Both the position numbers and the translations under genes were made by a program. DNA of 64,000 bases from Advenella alkanexedens (GTDB lineage Bacteria; Pseudomonadota; Gammaproteobacteria; Burkholderiales; Burkholderiaceae_B): assembly GCF_019132845.1 (NCBI RefSeq), contig NZ_JAHSPR010000007.1, positions 88,927 to 152,926 of the forward strand, read 5' to 3'. The notes beneath the pieces were generated by a model. It had not been told where the DNA came from. It ran no database searches and saw only the letters and a list, made by a program, of their open reading frames with translations. Position 1 is the first letter of the stretch. Every line of letters starts with the position of its first letter. Shown here piece by piece: positions 26,500 to 36,629 of the stretch.

Positions 26500-27270
26500 A
26501 TGGATCGTGCCATATATACAGCCAGCAACGGGGCAGCCAGAATCCTGGAGCAGCAGGCGGTTCTGTCCAATAATCTGGCGAACGTGAACACGCCGGGCTT
26601 TCGGGCCCAGCTTTCGCAATACCGTTCCACACCGGTGGTCAGTCCCTTAATTGGCAGTGCTGAAACCACCCGGGTGCTAACGGTGGCCACCACCTCGGAT
26701 AGCGATATGGAGCAGGGGGCGTTTATGACCACCGGCCGTGACCTGGATGTTGCCATTCAGGGTGAGGGCTGGTTTGCGGTGCGGGCCCTTGATGGCTCCG
26801 AGGCGTATACGCGTGGCGGAAACCTGCAGCGTAACGCTGATGGTCTGCTGGTGACGGGGGGAGGCCTGATGGTGTTGTCTGAAGATGGCCAGCCCATTGA
26901 AATTCCCGATGCGGCCGCGATTGGTATTGAGCGTTCTGGCGGTATTAACGTCTTGGCCGCAGGTGATGCGCCCACCGAAGTGCAGCGGGTGGTCAAATTA
27001 AAGATTGGTGATCCAGGCAATGCCCGCATGGTGCGTGGTGATGATGGTCTGTTCCGTGCCGTCAACGCCCAGGGGCAGCAGGTTGAACTGCCTGATACCA
27101 CACAGGTAACCGTTGTAAGCGGCATCCTGGAAGGCAGCAATGTCAGTGCCGCCGGCAATATGGTGGGGCTTATCCAGAATGCCCGTCGTTTTGAAATGCA
27201 AATGAAAGTTATCCAGGAACTGAGCAGCAAAGAGCAAAATGCGAACAGTCTGCTTTCATCGGCCGGGTAA
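26500..27270 (+). CDS. flgF: Flagellar proximal rod protein FlgF, 256 aa
   Basis: Rod subunit of the FlgE/F/G family. The N-terminal segment EQQAVLSNNLANVNTPGFRAQLS, the central GEGWFAVRALDGSEAYTRGGNLQ and the C-terminal EGSNVSAAGNMVGLIQNARRFEMQMKVIQ identify it. The length is normal. Ribosome site CAGGAG precedes the ATG. It lies 18 bases after flgE. Confidence 0.96.
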   Translation: MDRAIYTASNGAARILEQQAVLSNNLANVNTPGFRAQLSQYRSTPVVSPLIGSAETTRVLTVATTSDSDMEQGAFMTTGRDLDVAIQGEGWFAVRALDGSEAYTRGGNLQRNADGLLVTGGGLMVLSEDGQPIEIPDAAAIGIERSGGINVLAAGDAPTEVQRVVKLKIGDPGNARMVRGDDGLFRAVNAQGQQVELPDTTQVTVVSGILEGSNVSAAGNMVGLIQNARRFEMQMKVIQELSSKEQNANSLLSSAG

Positions 27271-27325
27271 ACGCATTTTGCATGATTTTGTACTTAATTT
27301 ATCATTGATTTAATCAGGAACCAAT

Positions 27326-28111
27326 ATGATACGCTCGCTATGGATTGCCAAGACAGGCCTTGAGGCCCAGCAAACCAATATGGATGTGATTTCCAATAAT
27401 ATTGCCAACGTCAACACCGATGGCTTCAAGCGCAACCGTGCCATTTTTGAGGACCTGATGTACCAGACCGTACGCCAGCCCGGCGCCCAGGTGGGCGATG
27501 CCAACCAGTTGCCTACCGGCCTGCAGGTGGGTATGGGGGTGCGTACCGTAGCCACCGAGCGTATCCATACCCAGGGCAATCTGAAAAATACCGGCAACAG
27601 TCTTGATATTGCCATCGATGGCAGGGGTTTCCTGCAGGTTGAAATGCCCGATGGCACCTTTGCCTATACCCGCAATGGTTCCCTGCAGCTGGACCAGAAC
27701 GGCCAGCTGGTTACTGCAGGTGGTTACCCCATACAGCCGGCCATTACCATTCCCGATAATGCCTTAACCATTGAAATTGGCCGGGATGGTACGGTGTCGG
27801 TCACCCAGCCCGGTGCAACCGGCACGAGCATCCAGGTGGGCCAGCTGGAGTTGACCACTTTTGTCAATCCGGCCGGTTTGCTCAGCCTGGGTGAAAACCT
27901 GTATGCCCAAACCGATGCATCGGGCGCCGAAACCGTATCCACACCAGGTTTGGATGGCACCGGCAGAATTTTGCATAAATATACCGAAACCTCTAACGTG
28001 AACGTGGCTGAAGAGCTGGTTAACATGATTGCCACCCAGCGGGCCTATGAAATGAACAGCAAGGCCATTACCACTTCCGACCAGATGCTTGCCCGCCTGA
28101 CCCAGATCTGA
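27326..28111 (+). CDS. flgG: Flagellar distal rod protein FlgG, 261 aa
   Basis: Distal rod subunit. Start [20 protein letters not shown], the [21 protein letters not shown] block and the C-terminal [26 protein letters not shown] are textbook FlgG. The length is one residue from the enteric protein (260 aa). The 55-base gap after flgF is the widest in this part of the operon but shows no terminator. Confidence 0.98.
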   Translation: MIRSLWIAKTGLEAQQTNMDVISNNIANVNTDGFKRNRAIFEDLMYQTVRQPGAQVGDANQLPTGLQVGMGVRTVATERIHTQGNLKNTGNSLDIAIDGRGFLQVEMPDGTFAYTRNGSLQLDQNGQLVTAGGYPIQPAITIPDNALTIEIGRDGTVSVTQPGATGTSIQVGQLELTTFVNPAGLLSLGENLYAQTDASGAETVSTPGLDGTGRILHKYTETSNVNVAEELVNMIATQRAYEMNSKAITTSDQMLARLTQI

Positions 28112-28140
28112 TTGACTCACTCACTTTGCGATACCGCCTT

Positions 28141-28839
28141 ATGTCTATGTCTTTTCGTTCGATTCGTCTGTTTACGGTTGGTCTGATTATTGCCCTGGCC
28201 AGTGGTTGTGCCATGGTGCCTCATCCCAAAATCGTGGATGGTCCCCTGACAGCCGAGCCCATGCAGCCCATGCCCGAGGTCCGGCAAGAGCCGGACGGTT
28301 CTATTTACCGGGGTGGACAGGCAGGCGTTTTTCCCTTGTTTGAAGACCGTCGGCCACGCAATGTCGGCGATATCGTGACTGTGGTGATTGAAGAGAAAAC
28401 CAATGCCTCCAAGCGTGTGGCAACCACCACCAATCGTAACAGCGGCATGGATTTTGGTGTAACCGCTGCGCCTGACTGGATGCCAAGCGCATTGTCTGCC
28501 GATGAGCGTTTTTCTGCAGACGGTAGCAACGATATGGAAGGCAAGGGTAGCAGTACGGCCAATAACATGTTCACCGGTAACATTACCACGACCGTGATTG
28601 GCGTGTTGGCCAATGGCAACCTGAAAATTGCCGGGGAAAAAGCCATTGCGATTAACCAGGGCAGTGAGCACCTGCGTTTTTCAGGGGTGGTTGACCCGCG
28701 TTCCATTACCGGCACCAATACCGTGTCTTCCACTCAGGTGGCCGATGCCCGCATCGAGTTTCGTAGCAAGGGTGTGATGGACGAGGTGCAAACCATGGGC
28801 TGGTTGCAGCGGTTTTTCCTGAACATTGCACCGTTCTAA
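28141..28839 (+). CDS. flgH: Flagellar L-ring lipoprotein FlgH, 232 aa
   Basis: Outer-membrane ring lipoprotein through which the rod passes. The lipobox LASGC places the modified cysteine at residue 23 of this start. Family blocks GDIVTVVIEEKTNASKRV, GNLKIAGEKAIAINQGSEHLRFSGVVDPRSI and QTMGWLQRFFLNIAPF are present. The frame is also open from a TTG at 28126; ATG 28141 was preferred. It is followed directly by flgI. Confidence 0.96.
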   Translation: MSMSFRSIRLFTVGLIIALASGCAMVPHPKIVDGPLTAEPMQPMPEVRQEPDGSIYRGGQAGVFPLFEDRRPRNVGDIVTVVIEEKTNASKRVATTTNRNSGMDFGVTAAPDWMPSALSADERFSADGSNDMEGKGSSTANNMFTGNITTTVIGVLANGNLKIAGEKAIAINQGSEHLRFSGVVDPRSITGTNTVSSTQVADARIEFRSKGVMDEVQTMGWLQRFFLNIAPF

Positions 28840-28875
28840 GTGTTTAATACTCATAATTGGAGTTGCAGTTTGACA

Positions 28876-29991
28876 ATGAAATCCGGAATCCTGAAACACC
28901 TCATGGCATTGGTCTTATGGGTCGGTGTGGCTCAGGGTTTTGCCCTGGCTGAACCGTTGCGAGACCTGGCCTCCATCCAGGGGGTGCGCGACAACCAGTT
29001 GATTGGTTATGGTCTGGTGGTAGGTCTGGATGGCAGTGGTGACCAGGTGCGTCAGTCGCCCTTTACCCAACAAAGCCTGACCAATATGCTGGCCCAGCTG
29101 GGTGTTACGGTGCCTGCAGGGGTCAATATGCAGGTTAAAAACGTGGCGGCAGTCATGGTAACGGCAACCCTGCCTTCGTTTGCCCAGCCTGGTCAATCCA
29201 TTGACGTGAACGTCTCTTCCATGGGTAATGCCAAAAGCCTGCGGGGCGGCACCTTGTTAATGACCCCTCTTAAGGGGGCCGATAACCAGGTATATGCCCT
29301 GGCGCAGGGAAATATCGTGGTGGGTGGGGCGGGGGCCCAGTCTGGTGGCAGCCAGGTCCAGGTTAACCAGTTAAATGGCGGCATGATTACCGGTGGTGCT
29401 CTGGTGGAGCGCACGGTGCCGACACGTTTCAGCAAAGACGGTATTATCCGGATAGAAATGCATGATACCGATTTTGGTACCACTGAAAATGCCGTGGCAG
29501 CCATTAACAAGGTTATGGGCGCAGGCGCGGCAAGATCCGTGAACGGACGCGTCATTGAGGTGCGTGGCCCCATGGTTGAATCGGCGCAAGCCGCTTTTCT
29601 GGCCCGTTTGCAGGCTATTAATGTCACGCGTGCAGCGGCACGCGCCAAGGTTATCGTGAATGCGCGTACCGGTACCGTGGTCATGAATCAGTCGGTCACC
29701 ATTGATCAGGCTGCCGTGGCTTTTGGCAGTCTGGCCGTGGTCATTGACCAAAGTGTTGATGTGAACCAGCCCAATACCCCTTTTGGTGGCGGGCAAACTG
29801 TTGTTACACCCAATACCAATATCCAGGTTCAGCAGCAACAGGGCAAATTGCAAATGGTGAATCGAGGCGTGCGTCTGACAGATGTGGTGCGTGCCTTAAA
29901 TGCCCTGGGTGCCAGTCCGCAAGACCTGATTTCTATTCTCCAGGCATTAAAAAGTGCCGGTGCCCTCAGGGCCGATCTGGAAATTATTTAG
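28876..29991 (+). CDS. flgI: Flagellar P-ring protein FlgI, 371 aa
   Basis: Periplasmic ring subunit around the rod. A signal peptide ([18 protein letters not shown]) precedes the mature start [21 protein letters not shown], which is the family hallmark. Further blocks are [27 protein letters not shown] and the C-terminal [24 protein letters not shown]. The frame is open from GTG 28840. GGAG at 28859-28862 is best spaced for a TTG at 28870, with ATG 28876 two codons later, so the exact start is uncertain by two residues. Confidence 0.95.
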   Translation: MKSGILKHLMALVLWVGVAQGFALAEPLRDLASIQGVRDNQLIGYGLVVGLDGSGDQVRQSPFTQQSLTNMLAQLGVTVPAGVNMQVKNVAAVMVTATLPSFAQPGQSIDVNVSSMGNAKSLRGGTLLMTPLKGADNQVYALAQGNIVVGGAGAQSGGSQVQVNQLNGGMITGGALVERTVPTRFSKDGIIRIEMHDTDFGTTENAVAAINKVMGAGAARSVNGRVIEVRGPMVESAQAAFLARLQAINVTRAAARAKVIVNARTGTVVMNQSVTIDQAAVAFGSLAVVIDQSVDVNQPNTPFGGGQTVVTPNTNIQVQQQQGKLQMVNRGVRLTDVVRALNALGASPQDLISILQALKSAGALRADLEII

Positions 29992-30006
29992 TTAACAGGA
30001 GTCGCC

Positions 30007-31056
30007 ATGACAATTACCAGTTATATCCCCCGTCCCGGCGTGAGCCGTTCTGCTCCACAGTTTGTCATGGACATGAATTCGCTGCACCAGCTCAAGCGCC
30101 AGGTGGCCGGGCAAATGAATACCTCGCTGGAAGATATTGAAAAAGGCGAAAAAGAAGTTGCCCAGCAATTTGAGGCCCTGTTTATCCAGACGCTGTTAAA
30201 GCAGGCACGTGCCACGCGTCTGGGGGAAGGGATGTTTGACAGCGACCAGACCCGTTTGGTGCAATCCATGGCCGATGAGCAAATGGCGCTCAATATGGCT
30301 TCGGGCAAAGGCATTGGCCTGGCCCAGTCCTTGCTGGAACAAATCAGGGAAAGTGGTTCGGCAGCCTTGCTCAATGCAGGCAAGTCAATGGATGCGGGTG
30401 ATTTCACCAGTGTTGATAAGGCAACGTTGATGTCGATGCCAGTAGAACACAAGGATGCGATTGGCGAACTGATTTCTTCTTTGGGTAATCGGGTGCGCAT
30501 TTTTGCAAAAAACGTGGCTTCGGTGATTGGTGTCGCGGATGATGCACCGGAACGCATCAGCAGCTTTGTTGAGAAAATGGGTCCTGCTGCCAGTGCGGCA
30601 TCGGCCAGTACCGGGATTCCCGCTTCACTGATTTTAAGTCAGGCCGCGCTTGAGTCAGGTTGGGGACGCCGCGAAATTCTGCATGAAAATGGACAGACCA
30701 GTTATAACCTGTTTGGGATCAAGGCAACCGGAGGCTGGAAGGGTAAAGTGGTTAATGTAATGACTACCGAATATGTCAATGGGATGGCAAAAAAAATGAA
30801 ACAGCCTTTCAGGGCCTATGATTCTTATGAAGAGTCGTTTGCCGATTATGCCCGCCTGATTAGCCAGAACGAGCGCTATAAGCATGTATTGACGGCAGAA
30901 AATGCCCATGAAGCGGCCCGGCAGATCCAGAAAGCCGGTTATGCCACAGACCCCAAATATGCCAGCAAACTGATCAATATTATGGGGTATTTTGAAGACC
31001 GTTCGTTGGCGTCCAATACCGCGTCCCTTGATAAAAACCGGATTTCCACCATTTAA
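30007..31056 (+). CDS. flgJ: Rod cap and peptidoglycan hydrolase FlgJ, 349 aa
   Basis: Bifunctional protein that caps the growing rod and opens the cell wall. The N-terminal rod domain contains VAQQFEALFIQTLLKQARATRL and MADEQMALNMASGKGIGLAQSLLEQI. The C-terminal glucosaminidase domain (about residues 195-325) has the catalytic region ILSQAALESGWGRREI with its glutamate. The linker between the domains is longer than in enterics. Last gene before the flgK promoter. Confidence 0.96.
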   Translation: MTITSYIPRPGVSRSAPQFVMDMNSLHQLKRQVAGQMNTSLEDIEKGEKEVAQQFEALFIQTLLKQARATRLGEGMFDSDQTRLVQSMADEQMALNMASGKGIGLAQSLLEQIRESGSAALLNAGKSMDAGDFTSVDKATLMSMPVEHKDAIGELISSLGNRVRIFAKNVASVIGVADDAPERISSFVEKMGPAASAASASTGIPASLILSQAALESGWGRREILHENGQTSYNLFGIKATGGWKGKVVNVMTTEYVNGMAKKMKQPFRAYDSYEESFADYARLISQNERYKHVLTAENAHEAARQIQKAGYATDPKYASKLINIMGYFEDRSLASNTASLDKNRISTI

Positions 31057-31088
31057 GCTGGTCAGCGCGCTTTTTTTGGTGCCTTGGC

Positions 31089-31115
31089 TAAACAATTGGA
31101 TTTTTCTGCCGTTAA
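31089..31115 (+). promoter_or_regulatory. Sigma-28 promoter for flgK-flgL-receptor
   Basis: TAAA (31089-31092), 15 bases, GCCGTTAA (31108-31115), located 38 bases before the flgK start. It is identical in layout and -10 sequence to the fliC and fliD promoters of this window. Confidence 0.85.
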
Positions 31116-31153
31116 CCAACAGAAAGACAAGTAATATTTATTGACGGAAAATT

Positions 31154-32806
31154 ATGAATTTGGCCAAACTTGGGTTAACCGCCCTGAATACGGCGCAGGC
31201 TCGCCTGACAACAACCAGCCATAATATCAGCAACTATGATACCCCCGGTTATGTCCGGCAGGAAACCCTGATCTCAACGGCAGGCGCTTCCTCAACGGGT
31301 AACGGTTTTTTGGGCCGTGGTGTTGCGGTGGATACCGTTCGTCGTGCTTATGACTCTTTTCTGAACAGTCAACTTGTTAACAATGAAAGCAAGGGGGCAT
31401 TGCTGGCCGCCTATGGTGGCCAGATTGCGCAACTCAATAATGTGCTGGCAGATCGCACGGTGGGTATCGGGCCAGCCATCCAGTCGTTTTTTGACGGTGT
31501 CAATGCCGTGGCCAGTAACCCGGCCGATCCGGCTTCCCGCCAGGAACTGTTGGGCCGTACCCAAACCGTCGTAACCCAATTCAATGAACTGGGGCAGTTC
31601 CTTGATCAGCAGCGTGGTGAAATCAATAATCAGATTGACAACTCGGTTATTTCCATTAATGCCCACCTTAGCCGCATTTCCGAATTGAACCAGCAAATTG
31701 TGCAGGCCAAGGGGGCGAATCCTCATCATGAACCCAATGACCTGCTCGACCAGCGTGATTATGAAATAGCACAACTCAACCAGATTGTGAATGTCAACGT
31801 GGTTGAGCACGACAACCAGGTCAGTATTTCAGTGGGAAATGGCCAGCAGTTGCTGAGTCAAAATAAAATTTATCCCTTAACAACCGGACCATCGGCAGAA
31901 AACCCCAAAAATACCGTGGTGTATGCCACCATTCCGGTGGGTAAACAGGGTGAAGTCGTTAAGGTTGAGTTGGACGAAACCAAAGTAACCGGCGGTTCGC
32001 TGGGTGGTCTATTGAAATACCGTCGCGAAAGCCTGGAAGTTGAACAGCGTGAAGTAGGCCAGCTTGCCACTGCGTTTGCCCTGTCCATGAACGAGGCCAA
32101 TGCCAAGGGCCTGGACTTGAAAGGTGAGCCCGGTCAGGCAATTTTCAATGTACCGGCTCCGGTGGCCATCGCCAATTCCCAAAACGTGGGTAATGTAAAA
32201 CTCACGGCCACTTTCCAACCTGATGCCGCAGGTAAAATACAGGCTTCCGATTACGCCATTTATTTTGATGGCAATACTTACACGGTTACCCGCGAAAGCG
32301 ACAACCACATTATTCATACCGGTGCCACGCTTGAGGGCGTTGCGGTTGACGGCATGCAATTGAAAATGGAAGGTGGTGTTCCGTCGGCCGGTGATCGCTG
32401 GACCTTGTCTGCGGTTGCCAACAGTTCGGTACAAATCAGTGTGGCCATTACCAATGGTGACCAGTTTGCCGCCGCCGATGCCGAAGGTGGCGTGGCCAAC
32501 GGCAATAATGCCCTGGAGATGGCAAAGCTGCAAAGCAAAAAAGTGTTGGGTGGCACGAAAACCTTTAATGAAAGTTTTTCACAAATCGTCAACCGGGTCG
32601 GCGTTCAGGCCCAGCAAAACGAATTCATGATTGCCTCCCAGAATGCCCTGACCAAACAAAGCTATGCGGCACAACAGGCTTTGTCAGGGGTTAACCTGAA
32701 TGAAGAGTACATCAATCTTGAAGCTGCCCAGGAAATGTTCCTGGCCGCTTCGCGTATCATCGAAGTCAGCACAGTGCTGATGGACACCATTTTATCTTTG
32801 AAGTAG
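31154..32806 (+). CDS. flgK: Hook-filament junction protein 1, FlgK, 550 aa
   Basis: Links the hook to the filament; cargo of FlgN. The N-terminal motif is LGLTALNTAQARLTTTSHNISNYDTPGYVRQ, and the C-terminal motif is SGVNLNEEYINLEAAQEMFLAASRIIEVSTVLMDTIL. The segment NELNQQI-like helix (ISELNQQIVQAKGANPHHEPNDLLDQRD) is also typical. The length matches the enteric protein (about 547 aa). Co-transcribed with flgL, which begins 10 bases later. Confidence 0.96.
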   Translation: MNLAKLGLTALNTAQARLTTTSHNISNYDTPGYVRQETLISTAGASSTGNGFLGRGVAVDTVRRAYDSFLNSQLVNNESKGALLAAYGGQIAQLNNVLADRTVGIGPAIQSFFDGVNAVASNPADPASRQELLGRTQTVVTQFNELGQFLDQQRGEINNQIDNSVISINAHLSRISELNQQIVQAKGANPHHEPNDLLDQRDYEIAQLNQIVNVNVVEHDNQVSISVGNGQQLLSQNKIYPLTTGPSAENPKNTVVYATIPVGKQGEVVKVELDETKVTGGSLGGLLKYRRESLEVEQREVGQLATAFALSMNEANAKGLDLKGEPGQAIFNVPAPVAIANSQNVGNVKLTATFQPDAAGKIQASDYAIYFDGNTYTVTRESDNHIIHTGATLEGVAVDGMQLKMEGGVPSAGDRWTLSAVANSSVQISVAITNGDQFAAADAEGGVANGNNALEMAKLQSKKVLGGTKTFNESFSQIVNRVGVQAQQNEFMIASQNALTKQSYAAQQALSGVNLNEEYINLEAAQEMFLAASRIIEVSTVLMDTILSLK

Positions 32807-32816
32807 GGGTTTAGGC

Positions 32817-34052
32817 ATGCGCATAAGTACCAGCCAGTTTTATAAAACAGGATTAAGCACCATCAATGCCCAGCAAGCCCGGCAACTGGATATTTTTACG
32901 CAAATCGGAACCGGCAAGAAAATTGTTTCTCCCAAAGATGATCCTCTGGGAGCGGCCCGAGCATTGAACTTGTCCAACAATATGGCCATTAATGACCGTT
33001 TTGCCGAGAACCGCAGCATTGCCACCCAGAACCTGGCTTTTGAAGAAAGTATCCTGAGCGAAGTCGCCACCACATTGGTTGCCATCAAGACAAGAATTGT
33101 GGAAGCGGGCAATGGCACCATGGCCGATGCCGATCGGGCCACGCTGTCCGAGGTGGTGAACAGCCTGCGCAACCAGGTGCTGGGTCTGGCCAATAGCACC
33201 GATGGTAACGGACAATATATTTTTTCCGGCAACCAGTCGGACCGTGCCGCTTTTGCACCTGATGCCAACGGCAAAATCAACTGGCAGGGTGATCTGGGCA
33301 ACCGGGCGATCCAGGTCAGTACTTCGCGTCAGTTGAGTTCGGCCGATACCGGCTATGCGGTATTTACCCGGGCCGTTTCCGGCGAGAACAGCTATTTGAC
33401 ATCGGCCGCCCGCACCAATACCGGTACCGGGCATATCAGTGCGCCCAATATCAACGATCCGAAGGGCGCCAATGTCGGCAACAATTTCAGTATTGTTTTC
33501 GGTGGCACACCGCTAAGCTATACGGTTGAAACGCGTAATGCCGATGGCGTGGTACTGGGTACGGATGGGCCAAATGTTTATGATGCCAGCCAGGCACGAC
33601 TGGTATTGCCCGGCGGTGTGGATGTTGTCTTTTCCGGCACGCCTGCCGAAGGTGATACATTCAGCGTCAATTATGCCCAGAATGAAGATATCAATATCTT
33701 CAACACCCTTGATGAGCTGGCTGCCGCCCTTAACACACCGACCAGCACCGATCCGCAAGCGGCCGCCCGGTTGAGCAATGTGATGTCGTCGGCCATTCAA
33801 AAAATTGAGGCCAACTACAATACGGTGCTGACCACCCGTGCCTCAATTGGTACACGAATGAATGAAATCGAGTCGCTGAACATCAGCGGTGAACAGCGCA
33901 GACTTGATTTCAGAGCTGAAATTTCAGCCATTGAAGATGTTGACTTTTATGAAGCAAGTACCGAACTGGCCATGCGTGGTATGGCGCTTGAGGCTGCATC
34001 CCTGGCGTTCAAGAAAATTCAGGGTCTTAGTCTGTTCAAGACTTTAGGTTGA
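32817..34052 (+). CDS. flgL: Hook-filament junction protein 3, FlgL, 411 aa
   Basis: Second junction protein, flagellin-like. The N terminus [50 protein letters not shown] is diagnostic. The C-terminal D0 helix [35 protein letters not shown] is also present. It is longer than the enteric protein (about 317 aa) because of an enlarged middle domain (about residues 170-310). It sits 16 bases upstream of the chemoreceptor gene. Confidence 0.95.
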   Translation: MRISTSQFYKTGLSTINAQQARQLDIFTQIGTGKKIVSPKDDPLGAARALNLSNNMAINDRFAENRSIATQNLAFEESILSEVATTLVAIKTRIVEAGNGTMADADRATLSEVVNSLRNQVLGLANSTDGNGQYIFSGNQSDRAAFAPDANGKINWQGDLGNRAIQVSTSRQLSSADTGYAVFTRAVSGENSYLTSAARTNTGTGHISAPNINDPKGANVGNNFSIVFGGTPLSYTVETRNADGVVLGTDGPNVYDASQARLVLPGGVDVVFSGTPAEGDTFSVNYAQNEDINIFNTLDELAAALNTPTSTDPQAAARLSNVMSSAIQKIEANYNTVLTTRASIGTRMNEIESLNISGEQRRLDFRAEISAIEDVDFYEASTELAMRGMALEAASLAFKKIQGLSLFKTLG

Positions 34053-34068
34053 TATTGGAGTTGGTACC

Positions 34069-35508
34069 ATGAATTTTTCTGCAATACAAATTAAATCAAG
34101 CCTGCGCATTTTGGTGGCCATTATTATTTTGGGTACTTTTGCCGTGCTGGCAATGGCTGTTGTCAGCAATTTCCAAAGCACCACTTCTATCCAGACATTA
34201 AGCCAGGCGCTTGCAGAGTATGCCCCGGCCGATGTGGCCCTGAAAAACACAAAGCTGCTTGAGCAATCCGAAGACAATACCCGCTATGTGATATTGACAT
34301 CCGCGGTGATTGCCTTGCTGACCCTGTTATTTGCTTTCTTCGTGCATCGCCTGTTAACCGCGGTGATTGTCAAGCCGTTTGCCCGTGTGGAAGATTACTT
34401 CAGCCGCATGGCCAGGGGTGAACTTAACCAGAACATCCAGGTGGTTGGCAACAATGAAGTGGCTCGCATCATGCGTGGTCTGGTGGACATGCAGGACAAA
34501 CTGGGCAGTATTGTCGACCAAGTGCGTGATAACCTGAATGTCATTAATGAAAACGGTGACAAGCTGGGTGAGGACAATCTGAATTTAAGTGCGCGTACCG
34601 AGCAGCAATCGGCTGCTTTGCAAGAAACCGCAGCCAGCATGGAAGAGCTTTCCAGTACCGTTAAGCAGAATGCTGAAAACGCCCGTCAGGCCAATCAACT
34701 GGCGGTTCAGGCTTCGCATGTGGCGGAAGAGGGAGGCGAAGTCATGCGAAAAGTGGTTAGCACCATGGAAGAAATCTCCGTGGGTTCCAACAAGATTGCC
34801 GATATTGTCAGCATGATTGACAGCATTGCTTTTCAAACCAACATTCTGGCCATTAATGCCGCGGTTGAGGCGGCACGTGCCGGTGAGCAGGGCAATGGCT
34901 TTGCCGTGGTTGCGTCTGAAGTGCGTGCGCTTTCCCAGCGCAGTGCCGAAGCCGCCAAGGAAATCAAGCTGTTGATTGATGCGTCGGTAGACAAAGTCGG
35001 CGATGGTGCCAAACTGGTTGGCCAGGCCGGTGAAACCATGAGAAATATCGTGACATCCATTTCGGAAGTCACCACCATCATGGGAGAGATCTCTTCCGCG
35101 ACCGAAGAACAGGCCAGTGGGATTGACCAGATCAACCGTGCCGTGATCCAGATGGATAACGTTACTCATCAGAACTCGCAACTGGTTGATCGCCTGGCTG
35201 CCTCAACGCAATTCCTTAATGAGAAAATTGATGAGGCCATGAATACGATGTCGCTGTTTGTGACCAAAGGACATCGCTCATTTGTGGATGGGGCAATTTA
35301 TCAGTCCCAGAAAACCAGTGTTAAAAACTCATCTCCTGCACGGATTGCCGTCAATAAAGAGACGCCATCGTTGTCATTGCAGGAGGCCTGGAACCAGCGT
35401 ATGGAATTTGGTGAGCAAGACGTGCCTTTGTTGACCGAAAGGCCCGATAAAAACTTGCGTTCACCGTTCAAGCTCCATAAAAAAGAAGATGACTGGGTTT
35501 CTTTTTAA
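34069..35508 (+). CDS. Methyl-accepting chemoreceptor with a CheR-tether-like C terminus, 479 aa
   Basis: Transmembrane chemoreceptor. Helix TM1 spans about residues 13-33 and TM2 about 73-95. The periplasmic loop between them is only about 40 residues, too short for a standard four-helix or Cache ligand domain. A HAMP region and the full signalling domain follow, with hairpin tip [25 protein letters not shown]. The last residues EDDWVSF contain DWVSF, matching the aromatic-x-x-aromatic CheR/CheB docking pentapeptide. It shares the flgKL sigma-28 promoter. Its stop abuts the fliR stop with no gap. Confidence 0.94.
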   Translation: MNFSAIQIKSSLRILVAIIILGTFAVLAMAVVSNFQSTTSIQTLSQALAEYAPADVALKNTKLLEQSEDNTRYVILTSAVIALLTLLFAFFVHRLLTAVIVKPFARVEDYFSRMARGELNQNIQVVGNNEVARIMRGLVDMQDKLGSIVDQVRDNLNVINENGDKLGEDNLNLSARTEQQSAALQETAASMEELSSTVKQNAENARQANQLAVQASHVAEEGGEVMRKVVSTMEEISVGSNKIADIVSMIDSIAFQTNILAINAAVEAARAGEQGNGFAVVASEVRALSQRSAEAAKEIKLLIDASVDKVGDGAKLVGQAGETMRNIVTSISEVTTIMGEISSATEEQASGIDQINRAVIQMDNVTHQNSQLVDRLAASTQFLNEKIDEAMNTMSLFVTKGHRSFVDGAIYQSQKTSVKNSSPARIAVNKETPSLSLQEAWNQRMEFGEQDVPLLTERPDKNLRSPFKLHKKEDDWVSF

Positions 35509-36288
35509 TTAAAACCCATTCATGATACGCCCCATCTGTTCAAACCCATTGAAGAAAAACACTTCAAGGAATTGATTCAGATAGGGTAAAACGGTCATTA
35601 ACAGCATCATGCTGAAAGTGAGCGTGATGGGAAAACCCACGGCAAACACTGAGAACTGTTGCGCGGTTCGGTTAAGAATACCCATGGCCAGGTTAATCGT
35701 GAGCAGGGAAATAATCAGGGGGATGGCAATCAGCATTCCTGCAATAAAAATTTGTGCGCTCCATTCGATCAGCAAACCAATACCATTCAATTGAAGGGTG
35801 GCATCGCTGATGGGAAGAATTTCAAAAGACCGTGCCAGGCCTGAAATTAAAATAAGATGCCCGTTGCCGGCAATAAAAATAAGCATGGCCAGGGCATTGA
35901 GCAGACGTGACATGACGCTGGTATTGCCACCGTTGGCCGGATCAAAAAATGACGCAAAAGAAAGGCCCATTTGCAGGCCGATCAATTCACCGGCCATATT
36001 CACCGCGGCAAATACAATACGCATGCTAAAACCCATGGCCATGCCAATCACAATTTGTTTGGCCATCATGATCATGGCAGCCCAGGAATCGGGCGGGATG
36101 GTTTCAAAAGGGCCGATAAACGGTGAAATGGCCACCGTTAAAATAACCGAAATGCCAATTTTGACCATCACGGGAACGGTAGATTCACCCAGTACGGGCG
36201 AGCTGCCCACAAAGGCCGCAATGCGACACATGGGCCACAGGAACAGGCCAATCCAGGTGTACAGTTGATCCAGTGTGAAGGTAATCAT
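35509..36288 (-). CDS. fliR: Flagellar export gate protein FliR, 259 aa
   Basis: Membrane subunit of the FliP5Q4R1 export channel. Hydrophobic over most of its length, with GMAMGFSMRIVFAAVNMAGELIGLQMGLSFASFFDP near residues 90-125, the family hallmark. The length is normal. Last gene of the minus-strand fli operon; its TAA lies back to back with the chemoreceptor stop, leaving no room for a separate terminator. Confidence 0.95.
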   Translation of the reverse strand: MITFTLDQLYTWIGLFLWPMCRIAAFVGSSPVLGESTVPVMVKIGISVILTVAISPFIGPFETIPPDSWAAMIMMAKQIVIGMAMGFSMRIVFAAVNMAGELIGLQMGLSFASFFDPANGGNTSVMSRLLNALAMLIFIAGNGHLILISGLARSFEILPISDATLQLNGIGLLIEWSAQIFIAGMLIAIPLIISLLTINLAMGILNRTAQQFSVFAVGFPITLTFSMMLLMTVLPYLNQFLEVFFFNGFEQMGRIMNGF

Positions 36289-36327
36289 AAAGAAACAGGC
36301 AAACCGCTTTTGGCAAGCCAGGCCGGT

Positions 36328-36597
36328 TTATTGTGCCAGGTTGGGGATGGACACAAACAGTTCGCGAATGTAATCAGTAAGCGAACCGATCATCCAGGGC
36401 CCCAATAGCACCAGGACAGCACCTACGGCCAGAATTTTGGGAATGAAAGACAGCGTCATTTCGTTGATTTGCGTTGCCGCCTGGAAAATGGCAATAACCA
36501 GACCCACCACCAGCGTGGTAATCAGCAGGGGGGCTGCCAGCGAAAAAGCCAGACGTAAGGCGATATACGTCATTGACATGATGGATTCTGAAGTCAT
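36328..36597 (-). CDS. fliQ: Flagellar export gate protein FliQ, 89 aa
   Basis: Small two-helix channel subunit. It shows LALRLAFSLAAPLLITTLVVGLVIAIFQAATQINEMTLSFIPKILAV, which is the entire conserved core of the family. The length equals that of E. coli FliQ (89 aa). It lies 32 bases after the fliP stop and 39 before fliR. Confidence 0.97.
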   Translation of the reverse strand: MTSESIMSMTYIALRLAFSLAAPLLITTLVVGLVIAIFQAATQINEMTLSFIPKILAVGAVLVLLGPWMIGSLTDYIRELFVSIPNLAQ

Positions 36598-36629
36598 GCA
36601 AATTCCTTGTAAACAGGTACGGGCCGTGA

